Shown in pieces: positions 24,857-33,870 of a stretch of DNA of 64,000 bases. The notes under the pieces were generated by a model. The model made no database searches, was not told the DNA's origin, and saw only the letters and a program-made list of their open reading frames with translations. Both the position numbers and the translations under genes were made by a program. The DNA is taken from assembly GCF_037204085.1 (NCBI RefSeq), contig NZ_JBBCBW010000025.1:1-64000 (forward strand). Reading direction: 5' to 3'. This DNA comes from Variovorax sp037204085. Lineage in GTDB: Bacteria; Pseudomonadota; Gammaproteobacteria; Burkholderiales; Burkholderiaceae_C. Position 1 is the first letter of the stretch, and each line of letters opens with the position of its first letter.

Positions 24857-27800
24857 TCATGCGCCAGACCCGCCGCTTCCGCCAGGACCAGAGCTTTCGG
24901 ATCGGTGTTCTGGCGAGGTTCGATTCGCAGTGCACAGGGCGCGGACTGCCGTCTCGATGGGATGCCCGGCGCCAGGTTGGCACGCGCGGATCCTGAATCG
25001 CCCCATCTTGCGCGCACCCTCATGCCTGTCGAACCACCCGGCAAGCTCGTCGGCCACGGCCTGCGTAGTGCAGATGGCGCCGTCGCTCTCGCCCAAGGTT
25101 TTCAGCCATTGCAACTGATCGCCCGAGAGGCCGTCGCCGAGCCCGGGACCTTTGGGCAACTCGTGGATCATGAATTCGACGCGCACGCCCAGATGGCGCA
25201 AGCGCCGGAGGAATTCCCTCTGCTCACGGGCGACTGGCAGCGGGAACTCCAAGCCGAGAAAGACGTCGCCGGGCCGTGCGTCGATCCAGGCGTCCGCAAG
25301 GCTTGCGGGTGGACAGTCCAGGACCTCGAGGGCGAACTGCCGCGCGTACTTGTAGCCTGGCATCCCGGGCGCGGTATGAATGGGTTCGACCCGGCAGCCC
25401 TTGCGCGGCGTCGCGAAAAGTGCGCGTAGCAGGGATCTGTCGGCGATCTGCTGGTTGTCGTTTCGACTCTCCTTCATGGCCGCCGAGACATCGACGAGCA
25501 ATTGCCGAGCGGCAGGCAGCGGCAGCGTGGCGGCGATGCTCTGTGCCATCTCGCCCAATGCAGCCGCATCCAGGCGATCACGTGTCCCAATCGCCCGGAT
25601 CAGCCCGCCGCGTCCGTGTGTAGCCTTGACCGCAAAACGCTCGATGGCATCCGCGTACTCGCGTGCACACCGCTGCGGCGAATGTGTGTCTCGAACCAGT
25701 TCACGCGCCGTCGCTGCGTATCCGCGCCGTATGGAGGGCGAATTTCTCAGTTGCTCGAGAGCTTCGATCAGTTGTGCGTCGGTGAAGTCATCGGGCAGCA
25801 TCCACACCGCCTCACGGGGCAGGAAGGCCATCGAGCCGTTGGCGTTCGTAATGGTCGCAGCCGCGTGGCCCATCGCGTCGAGCACCGCAGCCGACGTTTC
25901 GCCGCGCGAAAGCGTCCTTAACTGGACAGCGATATCACAGGCGCTCAGGTAGCAATGGAAGAGTTCCTTGTCCACCCAGCCGGTGATGCCGGCCTGCCCC
26001 TGCGTTGCAGCGACGTCCAACTCAAGCCGGGCGCCGTAGGCGCCCTTTTCGTTGTCTCCCACGAATACCAGCTTGCATCGGAGATCGCCGGCCAAGGATG
26101 AAGCCTGCCATGACTGCAGCAGGCGATGGTTGAGTTTGGTAGGGTTGAGCATGCCAAAGGAACAGACGAGGATGTCGCTCTCCTCCAGTCCCAATGCTGC
26201 GCGTGCTTCGGCACGCCTGCCGCTGTCTGCAGTCGGCAACGTGCGAAGAAGAGGGATCAATGCCCAGTCCGCAGCAGCGGCATTCCCGATCCATTCTTGG
26301 GCCAGCTGCATCGAGTGGGGCGAGTGGACAATCACGCCTTGCGCGTGCCGCAGCACGTCCAAGTTGCAGGGGTACTTGAAGGAGGCGGCTTCCGGGTCTT
26401 GCGCGCTGAAATGTTCCGCGACAGCAGGGTATCCGTGCGAGTCGTAGAGCGCACGCGTCCAACGGTTCGCATGTCCGCTTACGAATTCGCGATAGGCCTG
26501 TATGTTGCCCAGAAAAAAATCGTGCAGCACCACGGTGCCGGGAATCTCGGCAATCAGCTCGAACATGTGCTCGTGGAAGTGCGAGTTGCCGAAGTGGTAC
26601 AGCACGCGATCGAATGCGCCGGAGTTCTGCCGGAACCAATCGACGCTTCGCAGCGCAAATTTCCCTGCAATCGACGGCTCGTCGATATCTGGAAGCTTTG
26701 CGATCAGGTCGATCTCGTAGTAGCGTGACAGTTCGGGCAGAAGCAACGCGCTGTAGTCTGCAATGCCGCTTCGTTCGGGCGGCAGTGGCGACACGTAGGC
26801 CAGCCTGGGCCGCGGCAGCCGGCGGGGCGGTGGCTGTTGCTGCGCAATCCGCGGCGCAGCAGGCGCATGCAAGGCTTCCAATCCCGCCAGAGCGCGCCGG
26901 GCCGATTCCTCCCATGAGAACTTCCGTGCCTGAACCAGGCCGTGCCTGGCCAGATCGTCGTGGAAGGCTTGGTCCGTCAGTGCCCGTGCAATCTTCTCTG
27001 CGATCGACGAGGCGCTGCGCGGATCGAACAGCGCGTCCTCGCGGCCGATGACCTCCGGGAGACTCGACGTATTGGCTCCGATGACGGCCGCTCCGCACTG
27101 CATGGCTTCGAGCGCGGGCAACCCGAATCCTTCGTGCCAGGACGGGAAAACGAAGAGCCTGCAGCAGTTGTAGAGATCGACCAGATCCGCTTCGGGTACG
27201 AATCCGGTCATTGCCACGTCCCCGTCGGACAGCCTGAGGTCTCGCGCAAGCTGCAGCAGTCTGTTGCGATCGCTGTCCCGCGCGGAACACACGATGGCCA
27301 ACTGGTGGCCGTGCCGCAGGTCGCCTGGAAGAAGCGCGAACGCCTCGATCAACCCCTCGAGGTTTTTCCGGTGGTCAATTCCGCCGGTGTACATGATGAA
27401 AGCCTTGCGAAGGCCGTAGCGCTCGCGCAGTTCCTGCAGGCGCTCCGCGGAAACGGTAAGCTTCCTGAAATGGCCATAGGCCGCGGTGGAAATGTTGATG
27501 CAGCGATCGACGTCGAGCCCCAGATGGGTGATGCCTTCCTGGCGCGAAGACTCCGAGATGGCCAGCCACATGTTGGCGCGTTGCAGCGCCGCGACCTTGC
27601 CCATGTACCATGAACGGACTCTTGCGTTGTCAAGATATGGATGGGGATTGATCAGCGGGATCAGGTCGTACAGCGTGACTGCCGTGGGCATGGCTGCAAA
27701 CTCGCCGATGCTGGTGACCGATGGGTCGCCCAATCCTTCGAAAAGGCTCGAGACGTGTACCGCGTCGGGTTGCAGGCTCCACAGGAAGGCCTCGTAGAGC

Positions 27801-28063
27801 TTGCCTTGTGCGCCTTGCCCGCTTGTATTGGTGAGGCCGGGTGCCGGATACCAGACGCGAAGATTCCCGGGATCCACCACGCCGTCAAATGTGGTCCTGA
27901 TATCGTCGACCGCATCGGCAAAATATCCATTCAGTGCCAGTACGATCTCGTGCTCGCCTGCGCGAGCGGCCATGGCCCGGGCCAGGGAGGACGAATAACG
28001 TCCGATTCCGCGGGTTCGGCTACCCACGGATTGCGCGCCCTGGAGGTCGATCACGATCCGCAT
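24857..28063 (-). CDS. Large multi-domain GT4 glycosyltransferase, C-terminus truncated
   Basis: A 1068-residue protein resembling WbdA/WbpX-type mannosyl- or rhamnosyltransferases. Domain 1 (about 1-400) starts MRIVIDLQGAQSVGSRTRGIG and has the E-x7-E motif in SWHEGFGLPALEAMQ. Domain 2 (about 430-850) starts RLAYVSPLPPERSGIADYS. From about 910 a third GT4 domain begins (GDVFLGLEFPLPV, then SDGAICTTQAVADELAGWF), but only its first half is present before low-complexity SGPGGSGGSGA. The start overlaps the stop of the small ORF upstream as TGATG (28061-28065). It probably polymerises D-rhamnose or D-mannose in the cytoplasm. Confidence 0.82.
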   Translation of the reverse strand: MRIVIDLQGAQSVGSRTRGIGRYSSSLARAMAARAGEHEIVLALNGYFADAVDDIRTTFDGVVDPGNLRVWYPAPGLTNTSGQGAQGKLYEAFLWSLQPDAVHVSSLFEGLGDPSVTSIGEFAAMPTAVTLYDLIPLINPHPYLDNARVRSWYMGKVAALQRANMWLAISESSRQEGITHLGLDVDRCINISTAAYGHFRKLTVSAERLQELRERYGLRKAFIMYTGGIDHRKNLEGLIEAFALLPGDLRHGHQLAIVCSARDSDRNRLLQLARDLRLSDGDVAMTGFVPEADLVDLYNCCRLFVFPSWHEGFGLPALEAMQCGAAVIGANTSSLPEVIGREDALFDPRSASSIAEKIARALTDQAFHDDLARHGLVQARKFSWEESARRALAGLEALHAPAAPRIAQQQPPPRRLPRPRLAYVSPLPPERSGIADYSALLLPELSRYYEIDLIAKLPDIDEPSIAGKFALRSVDWFRQNSGAFDRVLYHFGNSHFHEHMFELIAEIPGTVVLHDFFLGNIQAYREFVSGHANRWTRALYDSHGYPAVAEHFSAQDPEAASFKYPCNLDVLRHAQGVIVHSPHSMQLAQEWIGNAAAADWALIPLLRTLPTADSGRRAEARAALGLEESDILVCSFGMLNPTKLNHRLLQSWQASSLAGDLRCKLVFVGDNEKGAYGARLELDVAATQGQAGITGWVDKELFHCYLSACDIAVQLRTLSRGETSAAVLDAMGHAAATITNANGSMAFLPREAVWMLPDDFTDAQLIEALEQLRNSPSIRRGYAATARELVRDTHSPQRCAREYADAIERFAVKATHGRGGLIRAIGTRDRLDAAALGEMAQSIAATLPLPAARQLLVDVSAAMKESRNDNQQIADRSLLRALFATPRKGCRVEPIHTAPGMPGYKYARQFALEVLDCPPASLADAWIDARPGDVFLGLEFPLPVAREQREFLRRLRHLGVRVEFMIHELPKGPGLGDGLSGDQLQWLKTLGESDGAICTTQAVADELAGWFDRHEGARKMGRFRIRACQPGAGHPIETAVRALCTANRTSPEHRSESSGPGGSGGSGA

Positions 28064-28398
28064 CAGAGGCTTTCCGTTCCACGCCGGCTTTGCCGCAGCT
28101 GCCGGGCGACGATGGCTGCATCGGGCGATAAGGTTTGAAAGTCCCGCTCCTCAGGAGCAATTCGCGCACCATGAAGTACCGCATGCACGCGCCGCTCCAG
28201 CGATGGCATGCTTCTCAAGACGAGTCGAGCACCCCGGTTCAACAATGGGTGACGGTGAGCCGTTGCGGCCACGCACTGGATGACCGGCTTCAGACGCCGT
28301 TTGATGCCGCTGAATACCCGTCCGTCCCTGAAGGCGGAGAGCAATCGGCGCGCCGGGGTCTGTGCGGGAGGTTGTGTGCCGGATGGCTCCTGCTTCAT
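28063..28398 (-). CDS. Small protein resembling a detached glycosyltransferase/methyltransferase C-terminal tail
   Basis: A 111-residue ORF starting at ATG 28398, which overlaps the stop of the ORF upstream (ATGA), and ending in TGATG overlap with the large transferase. It is basic and probably amphipathic: RRLKPVIQCVAATAHRHP, then LNRGARLVLRSMPSLERRV, ending LSPDAAIVARQL. Such segments occur as C-terminal extensions of some O-antigen enzymes in Burkholderiales, so this may be a remnant of a larger gene or a free membrane-anchoring piece. That resemblance is from memory of the family, not computed. Confidence 0.45.
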   Translation of the reverse strand: MKQEPSGTQPPAQTPARRLLSAFRDGRVFSGIKRRLKPVIQCVAATAHRHPLLNRGARLVLRSMPSLERRVHAVLHGARIAPEERDFQTLSPDAAIVARQLRQSRRGTESL

Positions 28399-28610
28399 CC
28401 GGCGCTCCCACACCGTGCATGTCGGCCATGAGCGCTCCGTCGGCCGTACAGGCGCGCGGCCTTGCCGATCAAGGCAATCCGGGAAGACCGTAGTACGTCG
28501 GTGCCGATACAGGCGCGACGAGGGGCATGCTCCAATGCTTGCGCGAGCACGGCGTTTTCAAGATCTCGGATGCACAAAGCAAGGATGGGGGAGTTGTTGT
28601 TTTGAGTCAT
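28395..28610 (-). CDS. Short hypothetical ORF, possible gene remnant
   Basis: A 71-residue ORF beginning MTQNNNSPILALCIRDLENA. Its stop overlaps the next start by ATGA, which argues for translation, but there is no clear ribosome-binding site. The second half (RRSAHGRHARCGSAG) looks like out-of-frame GC-rich sequence. It may be the 5' stub of a gene whose middle was deleted, with the following ORF as its 3' end. No function is recognised. Confidence 0.3.
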   Translation of the reverse strand: MTQNNNSPILALCIRDLENAVLAQALEHAPRRACIGTDVLRSSRIALIGKAARLYGRRSAHGRHARCGSAG

Positions 28611-28768
28611 GTGCTGCTTGCGCTGAGGGTTTTTCTCCCATGGGCTGCACGTTCTCGCCCGATGTCTTCCATTTTACGAAGTAGTACGACCGTTTCTTGG
28701 CATGATGGCGCCACACCGATAAGAACGCTCATGATGAAAGTCTCGTTTGCCCTGGAAAGTGTCTTTTT

Positions 28769-30946
28769 GTGATGCAAGGGCTTGATTCACTGCGCCGAGT
28801 AGCGCGCCGGGTACCCAAGGCGGCGTTTTGGCTGATCACGCCTTGGCGCATGCGTGAGCGGCTTCAGTTCTTGCGCGAAAGATCTGCCCGAGAAGAGAAA
28901 GCGCAGGCGTTGGCCGAACTGATCGATCAAGAGCGTTTGCGGCTGGAGTCCCTTCGGCAAGGAGCGTCGAGAGAGGGGCGCCCGGCCCTCGATATGCAGG
29001 ACGTGTCGGACGTGATCGAGGCGGCGGGTTTGCCTCCGGAGCAGGTTCTTTGGTCGCCGACGGGGGCCGATTCCATCACAGGTCGACGTGAAGCTGCACG
29101 GTTTCTCGTGGACATGCTTCGCGAGCGCAAGGATCTCCGCGCGCGGTTTCCCGCGGCGTTTTCCGCACTCGGCGGCGGTGGATTGGCGGATTGGGTGGCC
29201 AGTGCCGACGGACAGGCGAATCTGCAACTGACCCCCGAGGGCGCGCAGCATCTGGTTTCACTTTTATCCGGGGACTTTGCCGAAAGAGCCAGGCAAACCT
29301 TCCTGACCAGCGAAGAAATCCGCGCTGCCTTGCCGCATGGTTTGTTGCCATCGGGCAGGCGCAGCCTTTTTCGGTGGTTCATGCAGCATGGGCTGCATAC
29401 CAACGAACTGGAGCTCGAAGAGGTCTGGTGGCTGTTCCTGCAGGCCGAGGAGAATCCGTGCCTTGAACTGCGTCGTGCATTCCTGTTCACCCCGGACTGG
29501 CAACAACGCTTTCCTGATGGATTGACAGTCTTTGGCTGGGCTCGTTTCTCGCGCTGGATCGACGAGGCCTACGGTGCCCGCGGCGCGCTGGCGTCTTTGC
29601 CCTCGGGAGGCGGCTTGCTCGAGCCGGCGCTGCAGATACGCTCGGCCTACTGGGCGCACGCCGCGTGGCAATCGCTGCATCCCCGGGCGCTGTCGGACGC
29701 GGCATCCGCATCAGCCCTGCTCGAATGGCTTGCCTCCGGCGAGAATGCGCAACTCGAACCAGAAGTACAGGCATGGTGCGCCAGCTTGGACAAGGAGTCG
29801 CTGATTCCCGATCTGCTGCGGGGTACGGTCAATGTCATCGGCCACTATTGCTATCCCTCCGGTTTGCGCGTTTCCGTGGAGGCCATGACCGAAGCCATGG
29901 AGCTGGCGGGCCTAAGGACTTCTCTTCGCGACCTCAGAACGGATTCAAGGGACGATCCTCGTCACATTCATTTCGATGGCCTGGAGTCCGGCGATATCAC
30001 GATCATCCACGCGCAGCCGGAGCCTTTCTTCGCCGATGCCTACGCCAGGGCGGACCTGGCGCAGCGTTCACCGCGCACCTATCGCATCGCCTACTGGTAC
30101 TGGGAGTTCGACTCGGTGCCCGAAGCCTGGGCAGCCCATGCCGAGCAGGTCGATGAGGTCTGGACTGCGACCGAGTTCATCGCGCGAGGACTGCGCGAGC
30201 GCCTGTCCGTTCCGGTGCGCACGCTTTTTCCCGGCGTGACTCTGGCGCCCTTCCAGGTTCGCGATCGCGCGTACTTCAATCTGGAGGACGACCGCTTCAC
30301 GTTCCTGTTTACCTTCCACATGATGAGCGTGATGGAGCGCAAGAACCCGCTGGGCCTCATCCGTGCCTTCAAGATGGCGTTCGGTGCCGACGAGCCCGTC
30401 AGGCTCGTGCTGAAAACCTCGTTTGGCGATCGACATCCCGAGCAGTTCCAGGAGCTTTGCGAAGCCGCGGCCGACATGCCGTCCATCATGATTATCGATC
30501 AGGTGCTGAGTTCGGACGAGGTGCTGTCGCTCATGCACGCGTGCGATGCGTATGTCTCGCTCCATCGCAGCGAAGGCCTGGGCCTGACGATGGCCGAGGC
30601 GATGCTGATGGGCAAACCCGTGATCGCAACGGGTTTCTCGGGAAACATGGACTTCATGAACGACGAGAACAGTCTTCTCGTCCCGTTCGAGCGGGTGAAG
30701 GTTGGTCGCCCGATTCCACCCTATGACGCCGATCTGGAGTGGGCAGAACCGTCCGTCGAGCATGCGGCGCGGCTTCTGCGGCGGCTGTACGAGGAGCCTG
30801 AATGGGCGCGCGAGGTCGGCGCGCGCGGCAAGCTCAGCGCCGAGTACAACCTGTCGCTAGAAAGCGCGGGACGCCGGATGGCGCAGCGTCTCGAAGAGAT
30901 CAGTGCACTGCTGCGCCGCAGCGTCCCTGCAGACAAGGCGCCGTGA
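28769..30946 (+). CDS. GT4 glycosyltransferase with long N-terminal extension
   Basis: A 725-residue protein. Residues about 1-350 have no recognised fold: a basic helical start, a coiled-coil-like EEKAQALAELIDQERLRLESL, then helical repeats rich in tryptophan. Residues about 353-715 are a GT4 domain beginning GTVNVIGHYCYPSGLRVSVE, with IAYWYWEFDSVP and the E-x7-E motif in HRSEGLGLTMAEAMLMGK. GTG 28769 has a GGAAAG site 9 bases upstream; ATG 28772 is the next codon. It stands alone on the plus strand between two minus-strand operons. Confidence 0.83.
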   Translation: MMQGLDSLRRVARRVPKAAFWLITPWRMRERLQFLRERSAREEKAQALAELIDQERLRLESLRQGASREGRPALDMQDVSDVIEAAGLPPEQVLWSPTGADSITGRREAARFLVDMLRERKDLRARFPAAFSALGGGGLADWVASADGQANLQLTPEGAQHLVSLLSGDFAERARQTFLTSEEIRAALPHGLLPSGRRSLFRWFMQHGLHTNELELEEVWWLFLQAEENPCLELRRAFLFTPDWQQRFPDGLTVFGWARFSRWIDEAYGARGALASLPSGGGLLEPALQIRSAYWAHAAWQSLHPRALSDAASASALLEWLASGENAQLEPEVQAWCASLDKESLIPDLLRGTVNVIGHYCYPSGLRVSVEAMTEAMELAGLRTSLRDLRTDSRDDPRHIHFDGLESGDITIIHAQPEPFFADAYARADLAQRSPRTYRIAYWYWEFDSVPEAWAAHAEQVDEVWTATEFIARGLRERLSVPVRTLFPGVTLAPFQVRDRAYFNLEDDRFTFLFTFHMMSVMERKNPLGLIRAFKMAFGADEPVRLVLKTSFGDRHPEQFQELCEAAADMPSIMIIDQVLSSDEVLSLMHACDAYVSLHRSEGLGLTMAEAMLMGKPVIATGFSGNMDFMNDENSLLVPFERVKVGRPIPPYDADLEWAEPSVEHAARLLRRLYEEPEWAREVGARGKLSAEYNLSLESAGRRMAQRLEEISALLRRSVPADKAP

Positions 30947-31648
30947 TCAGCGCTCGACTATTCGCCCGTGTTCCAAGTGAATCACGCGGTTGCACTCCTT
31001 GGCGATCAGGTCCGGCGAATGAGAAGCCAGGACCAGGATGCCGGACTTGGCCACCACATCCCGCATGCGCTTCTCTGCTTTTTCCGTGAACTCCGCGTCG
31101 CCCACGGACAGCCATTCATCCATGAGAAGGATATCGGCTTCAACGCTGGTGGAAATGGAAAAGGCCAACCGCATCATCATGCCGGTCGAATAGGTGCGCA
31201 CGGGCATGTTGACATATTCGCCTAAGCCGCTGAATTCGCAGATCTCGGGTGTCAGCCTGTCGAGCTGCTTTTTGCTCATGCCCATGACGAGGCCGCGCAA
31301 CATGATGTTTTCGACGCCGGTTGCATCCATCTCGATACCCAGTGACGGATCGATCAGGCTGGCTACGGTGCCTTGGCGCACGAACTCGCCTGACGATGGC
31401 TCGTACACACCGGCAAGGGTGCGCAGCAGTGTGGACTTGCCGGCACCGTTGTGGCCAACCAGTCCCAGCCGGTCGCCACTCTTGAGCTCGATGTTGATGC
31501 CGCTGAGTGCCTGGACCACCGTGACCCCGGTTTCCTTGCCGAAGCGACCGCCCGTGACGGAGGCTGCCAGTGTCTTCTTGAGCGACGCTGCGCCGGCTCC
31601 GTAGATCGGAAAGTTGACGGCGACGTTTTTGAGAGAGATGAATGCCAT
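30947..31648 (-). CDS. wzt: Polysaccharide ABC exporter ATP-binding subunit (short type)
   Basis: A 233-residue ATPase energising transfer of polymer across the inner membrane with Wzm. Walker A is GHNGAGKST (65-73), the signature region is YSTGMMMRLAF and Walker B is DILLMDEWLSVGD; the H-loop is in VLASHSPDLI. It lacks the C-terminal sugar-binding domain found in Wzt proteins that recognise a modified chain end, so it is closer to KpsT-length ATPases. It starts 3 bases after wzm and ends directly against the convergent transferase gene. Confidence 0.92.
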   Translation of the reverse strand: MAFISLKNVAVNFPIYGAGAASLKKTLAASVTGGRFGKETGVTVVQALSGINIELKSGDRLGLVGHNGAGKSTLLRTLAGVYEPSSGEFVRQGTVASLIDPSLGIEMDATGVENIMLRGLVMGMSKKQLDRLTPEICEFSGLGEYVNMPVRTYSTGMMMRLAFSISTSVEADILLMDEWLSVGDAEFTEKAEKRMRDVVAKSGILVLASHSPDLIAKECNRVIHLEHGRIVER

Positions 31649-31651
31649 GTA

Positions 31652-32455
31652 TCAGAGCCAGTAGACGACGCGGCGACGGTATTTGGAGAAGAGGACCGTG
31701 GAGGCCGCGAGGCAGGCAACCGTCCAGCCCAGGATGCCCAGCCAGCTGTGCACCTCGGCAACGCCACCCATCAGCGGCGTGCGCAGCAGGTCGAGCATCT
31801 GGGCGAACGGATTCCACAGGATGTACTGGGCGCGTCCTGGAAGGCTTTCTGGCAACCAGAAGACGGGTGTCAGGAACATCAGCATCTGCATCACGCTGGT
31901 CACGATCTGGGTCACGTCGCGATAGCGCGTGCAGATCAGACCCAGTAGCAGGCCAATGGCGTGCGCATTGACGATGAGGATGACGAACGCCGGCACGATG
32001 AGCAGCACCGACCACGACAGCGAGATCCCCGCCCACAATGCGACGGGGATATACAGCACGATCTGGTGTGCAAACTGGATCAGATTGCGGGCGATGCTGC
32101 GCCAGACGAAAAGGCTGATCGGAAAATAGCCCTGCTTGAGGTAGTTCGACGAGCCGACGAAGGCATTGCAGGCATCCGCGACCATGCTGGAGAAGAAGCC
32201 CCAGAAGATGATGCCGAGTGCGAGATGGGGAAAGAACTTGGAAAGCTCAGTGCCAAAAAGCGAGCTGTACAGCGGACCCATGCCTCCGATCATTGCGCCC
32301 ATGCTCAACGTGAGCCACAAAGGTCCTAGCATCGAGCGCCGATAGCGCAGCACGATGTCGAACCAAGCGAGGGTCCACCAGATGTCGGTACGACGAGTGC
32401 CTTGCCACCAGTCGGACCAGGCGCTTCGGTGGAGATTCGAATGAACTTGACTCAT
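31652..32455 (-). CDS. wzm: Polysaccharide ABC exporter permease
   Basis: A 267-residue ABC-2-type membrane protein with about six transmembrane segments. WFDIVLRYRRSMLGPLWLTL is the typical N-terminal amphipathic and TM1 region, and LTPVFWLPESLPG lies late in the protein. ATG 32455 (MSQVHSNLH) overlaps the manC stop as ATGA, so the longer frame was rejected. With Wzt it forms the channel for O-antigen or capsule polymer made in the cytoplasm, which means no Wzx/Wzy is needed for this polymer. Confidence 0.92.
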   Translation of the reverse strand: MSQVHSNLHRSAWSDWWQGTRRTDIWWTLAWFDIVLRYRRSMLGPLWLTLSMGAMIGGMGPLYSSLFGTELSKFFPHLALGIIFWGFFSSMVADACNAFVGSSNYLKQGYFPISLFVWRSIARNLIQFAHQIVLYIPVALWAGISLSWSVLLIVPAFVILIVNAHAIGLLLGLICTRYRDVTQIVTSVMQMLMFLTPVFWLPESLPGRAQYILWNPFAQMLDLLRTPLMGGVAEVHSWLGILGWTVACLAASTVLFSKYRRRVVYWL

Positions 32456-33870
32456 GTACGCCCGTAAGTGTCTGCAAGGCGGACGATGTCGTCTTCGCCA
32501 AGGTATCCGCCGCATTGGACTTCGATGAGCACCAGCTCTTCGTCGCCAATATTGGTCAGGCGGTGTTTCTCTTTCAAGGGAATGTAGCGGTACTGACCAG
32601 GAAGCGTTTCATGCTCGGTTTCTCCGATTTGAACGATGCCGCGGCCCTGTACCACCACCCAATGCTCTGCGCGCTGGTGATGATATTGCAGCGATAGCGC
32701 TTCGCCCGGCCTGACGGTGATTCGCTTGACCTTATAACCCTCTTCCTCCTTGAGTGAGGCGTACGTGCCCCAGGGACGGTGGACCACCGGCGGCAGGTGC
32801 ACGGTTTGGTGCTTGCGGGCCCTAAGCACGTCGACGACCTCCTTGACCTTTTGTGCGCTGTCCTTGTGAAGGACAAGGAGTGCGTCGGGTGTATCAACGA
32901 TCACGAGGTCGTGGACGCCAATGGTGGCGACGACCTTCGGCCCATAACTGTCGACCTGTACATGCGTGCCGGTCGTGTCGAGGGCCACCACGTCATCCGG
33001 AAGCGTGTTGCCGCTGGCGTCGGCTATCAGCGCATTGGACACCGCAGGCCACGACCCCACGTCGCTCCAGCTGAACTTTGCCGGCACCACATGGACATTC
33101 GAGGCGCGCTCCAGCACCGCGTAGTCGATGCTGATGTCCGGCTGCAGGCCGAACGCGTGCAGATCGAAGTTGACTGAAGTGCCGGAGGTCTTGGCAGTTT
33201 CGAGCGCGTGCCTTGCCGCCCTGATCACGTCAGGGGCGTGCGTCTCGAGCGCCGCAATGATGGTGTCCGCCGTGAACGCGAACATGCCGCTGTTCCAGTA
33301 GTACCGCCCAGTGGCCAGATATTTCTGTGCCGTCTCAAGGTCGGGTTTCTCGACGAAACGCTTGACCCCCTGGCTCTCCCGGGACACGTGCTCGACCTCG
33401 ATGTAGCCAAAGCCGGTATCGGGGCTTGTCGGGCTTACGCCAAACACGACGAGCTTGCCTTCCTGGGCCAGGCGGAAGGCTTCTGTTGCGCTGGCCACGA
33501 AAGCATGCACGTCAGGCACGAGGTGGTCCGCGGAAAGGACGAGCATCACCGTGTCGCCGCTGAACTGGCGCGCACATTGAAGGGCCGCGAGCGCGATGGC
33601 CGGGCCGGTGTTACGCCCCTTGGGCTCAAGGAGAAACGTCGTGGCCGGCGGGTCGCTCATCTGCCCAAGGACGTCCTTCGTGAGGAACAAATGGTCCTTG
33701 TTGGTCACGACCATGAGGTCGCCGGTTCCGCAAGCCTGTCCGCGCTCGACGGCCTGCTGAAGCAGTGTGGAGTCGCCGATCTTCATGAATGGCTTGGGAA
33801 AAGCCTGACGCGAAGCGGGCCAGAGTCTGGAGCCGGCGCCTCCCGAGAGCACCACTGAGAGTAGTCTCAT
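32452..33870 (-). CDS. manC: Mannose-1-phosphate guanylyltransferase / mannose-6-phosphate isomerase
   Basis: A 472-residue bifunctional enzyme supplying GDP-D-mannose. The GMP domain begins VVLSGGAGSRLWPASRQAFPK (7-27; the core is GGAGSRLWP). The cupin PMI domain at the C-terminus contains RPWGTYASL and ITVRPGEALSLQYHHQRAEH. It feeds Gmd and Rmd at 22847-24762. It starts the minus-strand operon manC-wzm-wzt, with AAAGGA as ribosome-binding site. No phosphomannomutase (manB) gene is in the window. Confidence 0.94.
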   Translation of the reverse strand: MRLLSVVLSGGAGSRLWPASRQAFPKPFMKIGDSTLLQQAVERGQACGTGDLMVVTNKDHLFLTKDVLGQMSDPPATTFLLEPKGRNTGPAIALAALQCARQFSGDTVMLVLSADHLVPDVHAFVASATEAFRLAQEGKLVVFGVSPTSPDTGFGYIEVEHVSRESQGVKRFVEKPDLETAQKYLATGRYYWNSGMFAFTADTIIAALETHAPDVIRAARHALETAKTSGTSVNFDLHAFGLQPDISIDYAVLERASNVHVVPAKFSWSDVGSWPAVSNALIADASGNTLPDDVVALDTTGTHVQVDSYGPKVVATIGVHDLVIVDTPDALLVLHKDSAQKVKEVVDVLRARKHQTVHLPPVVHRPWGTYASLKEEEGYKVKRITVRPGEALSLQYHHQRAEHWVVVQGRGIVQIGETEHETLPGQYRYIPLKEKHRLTNIGDEELVLIEVQCGGYLGEDDIVRLADTYGRT

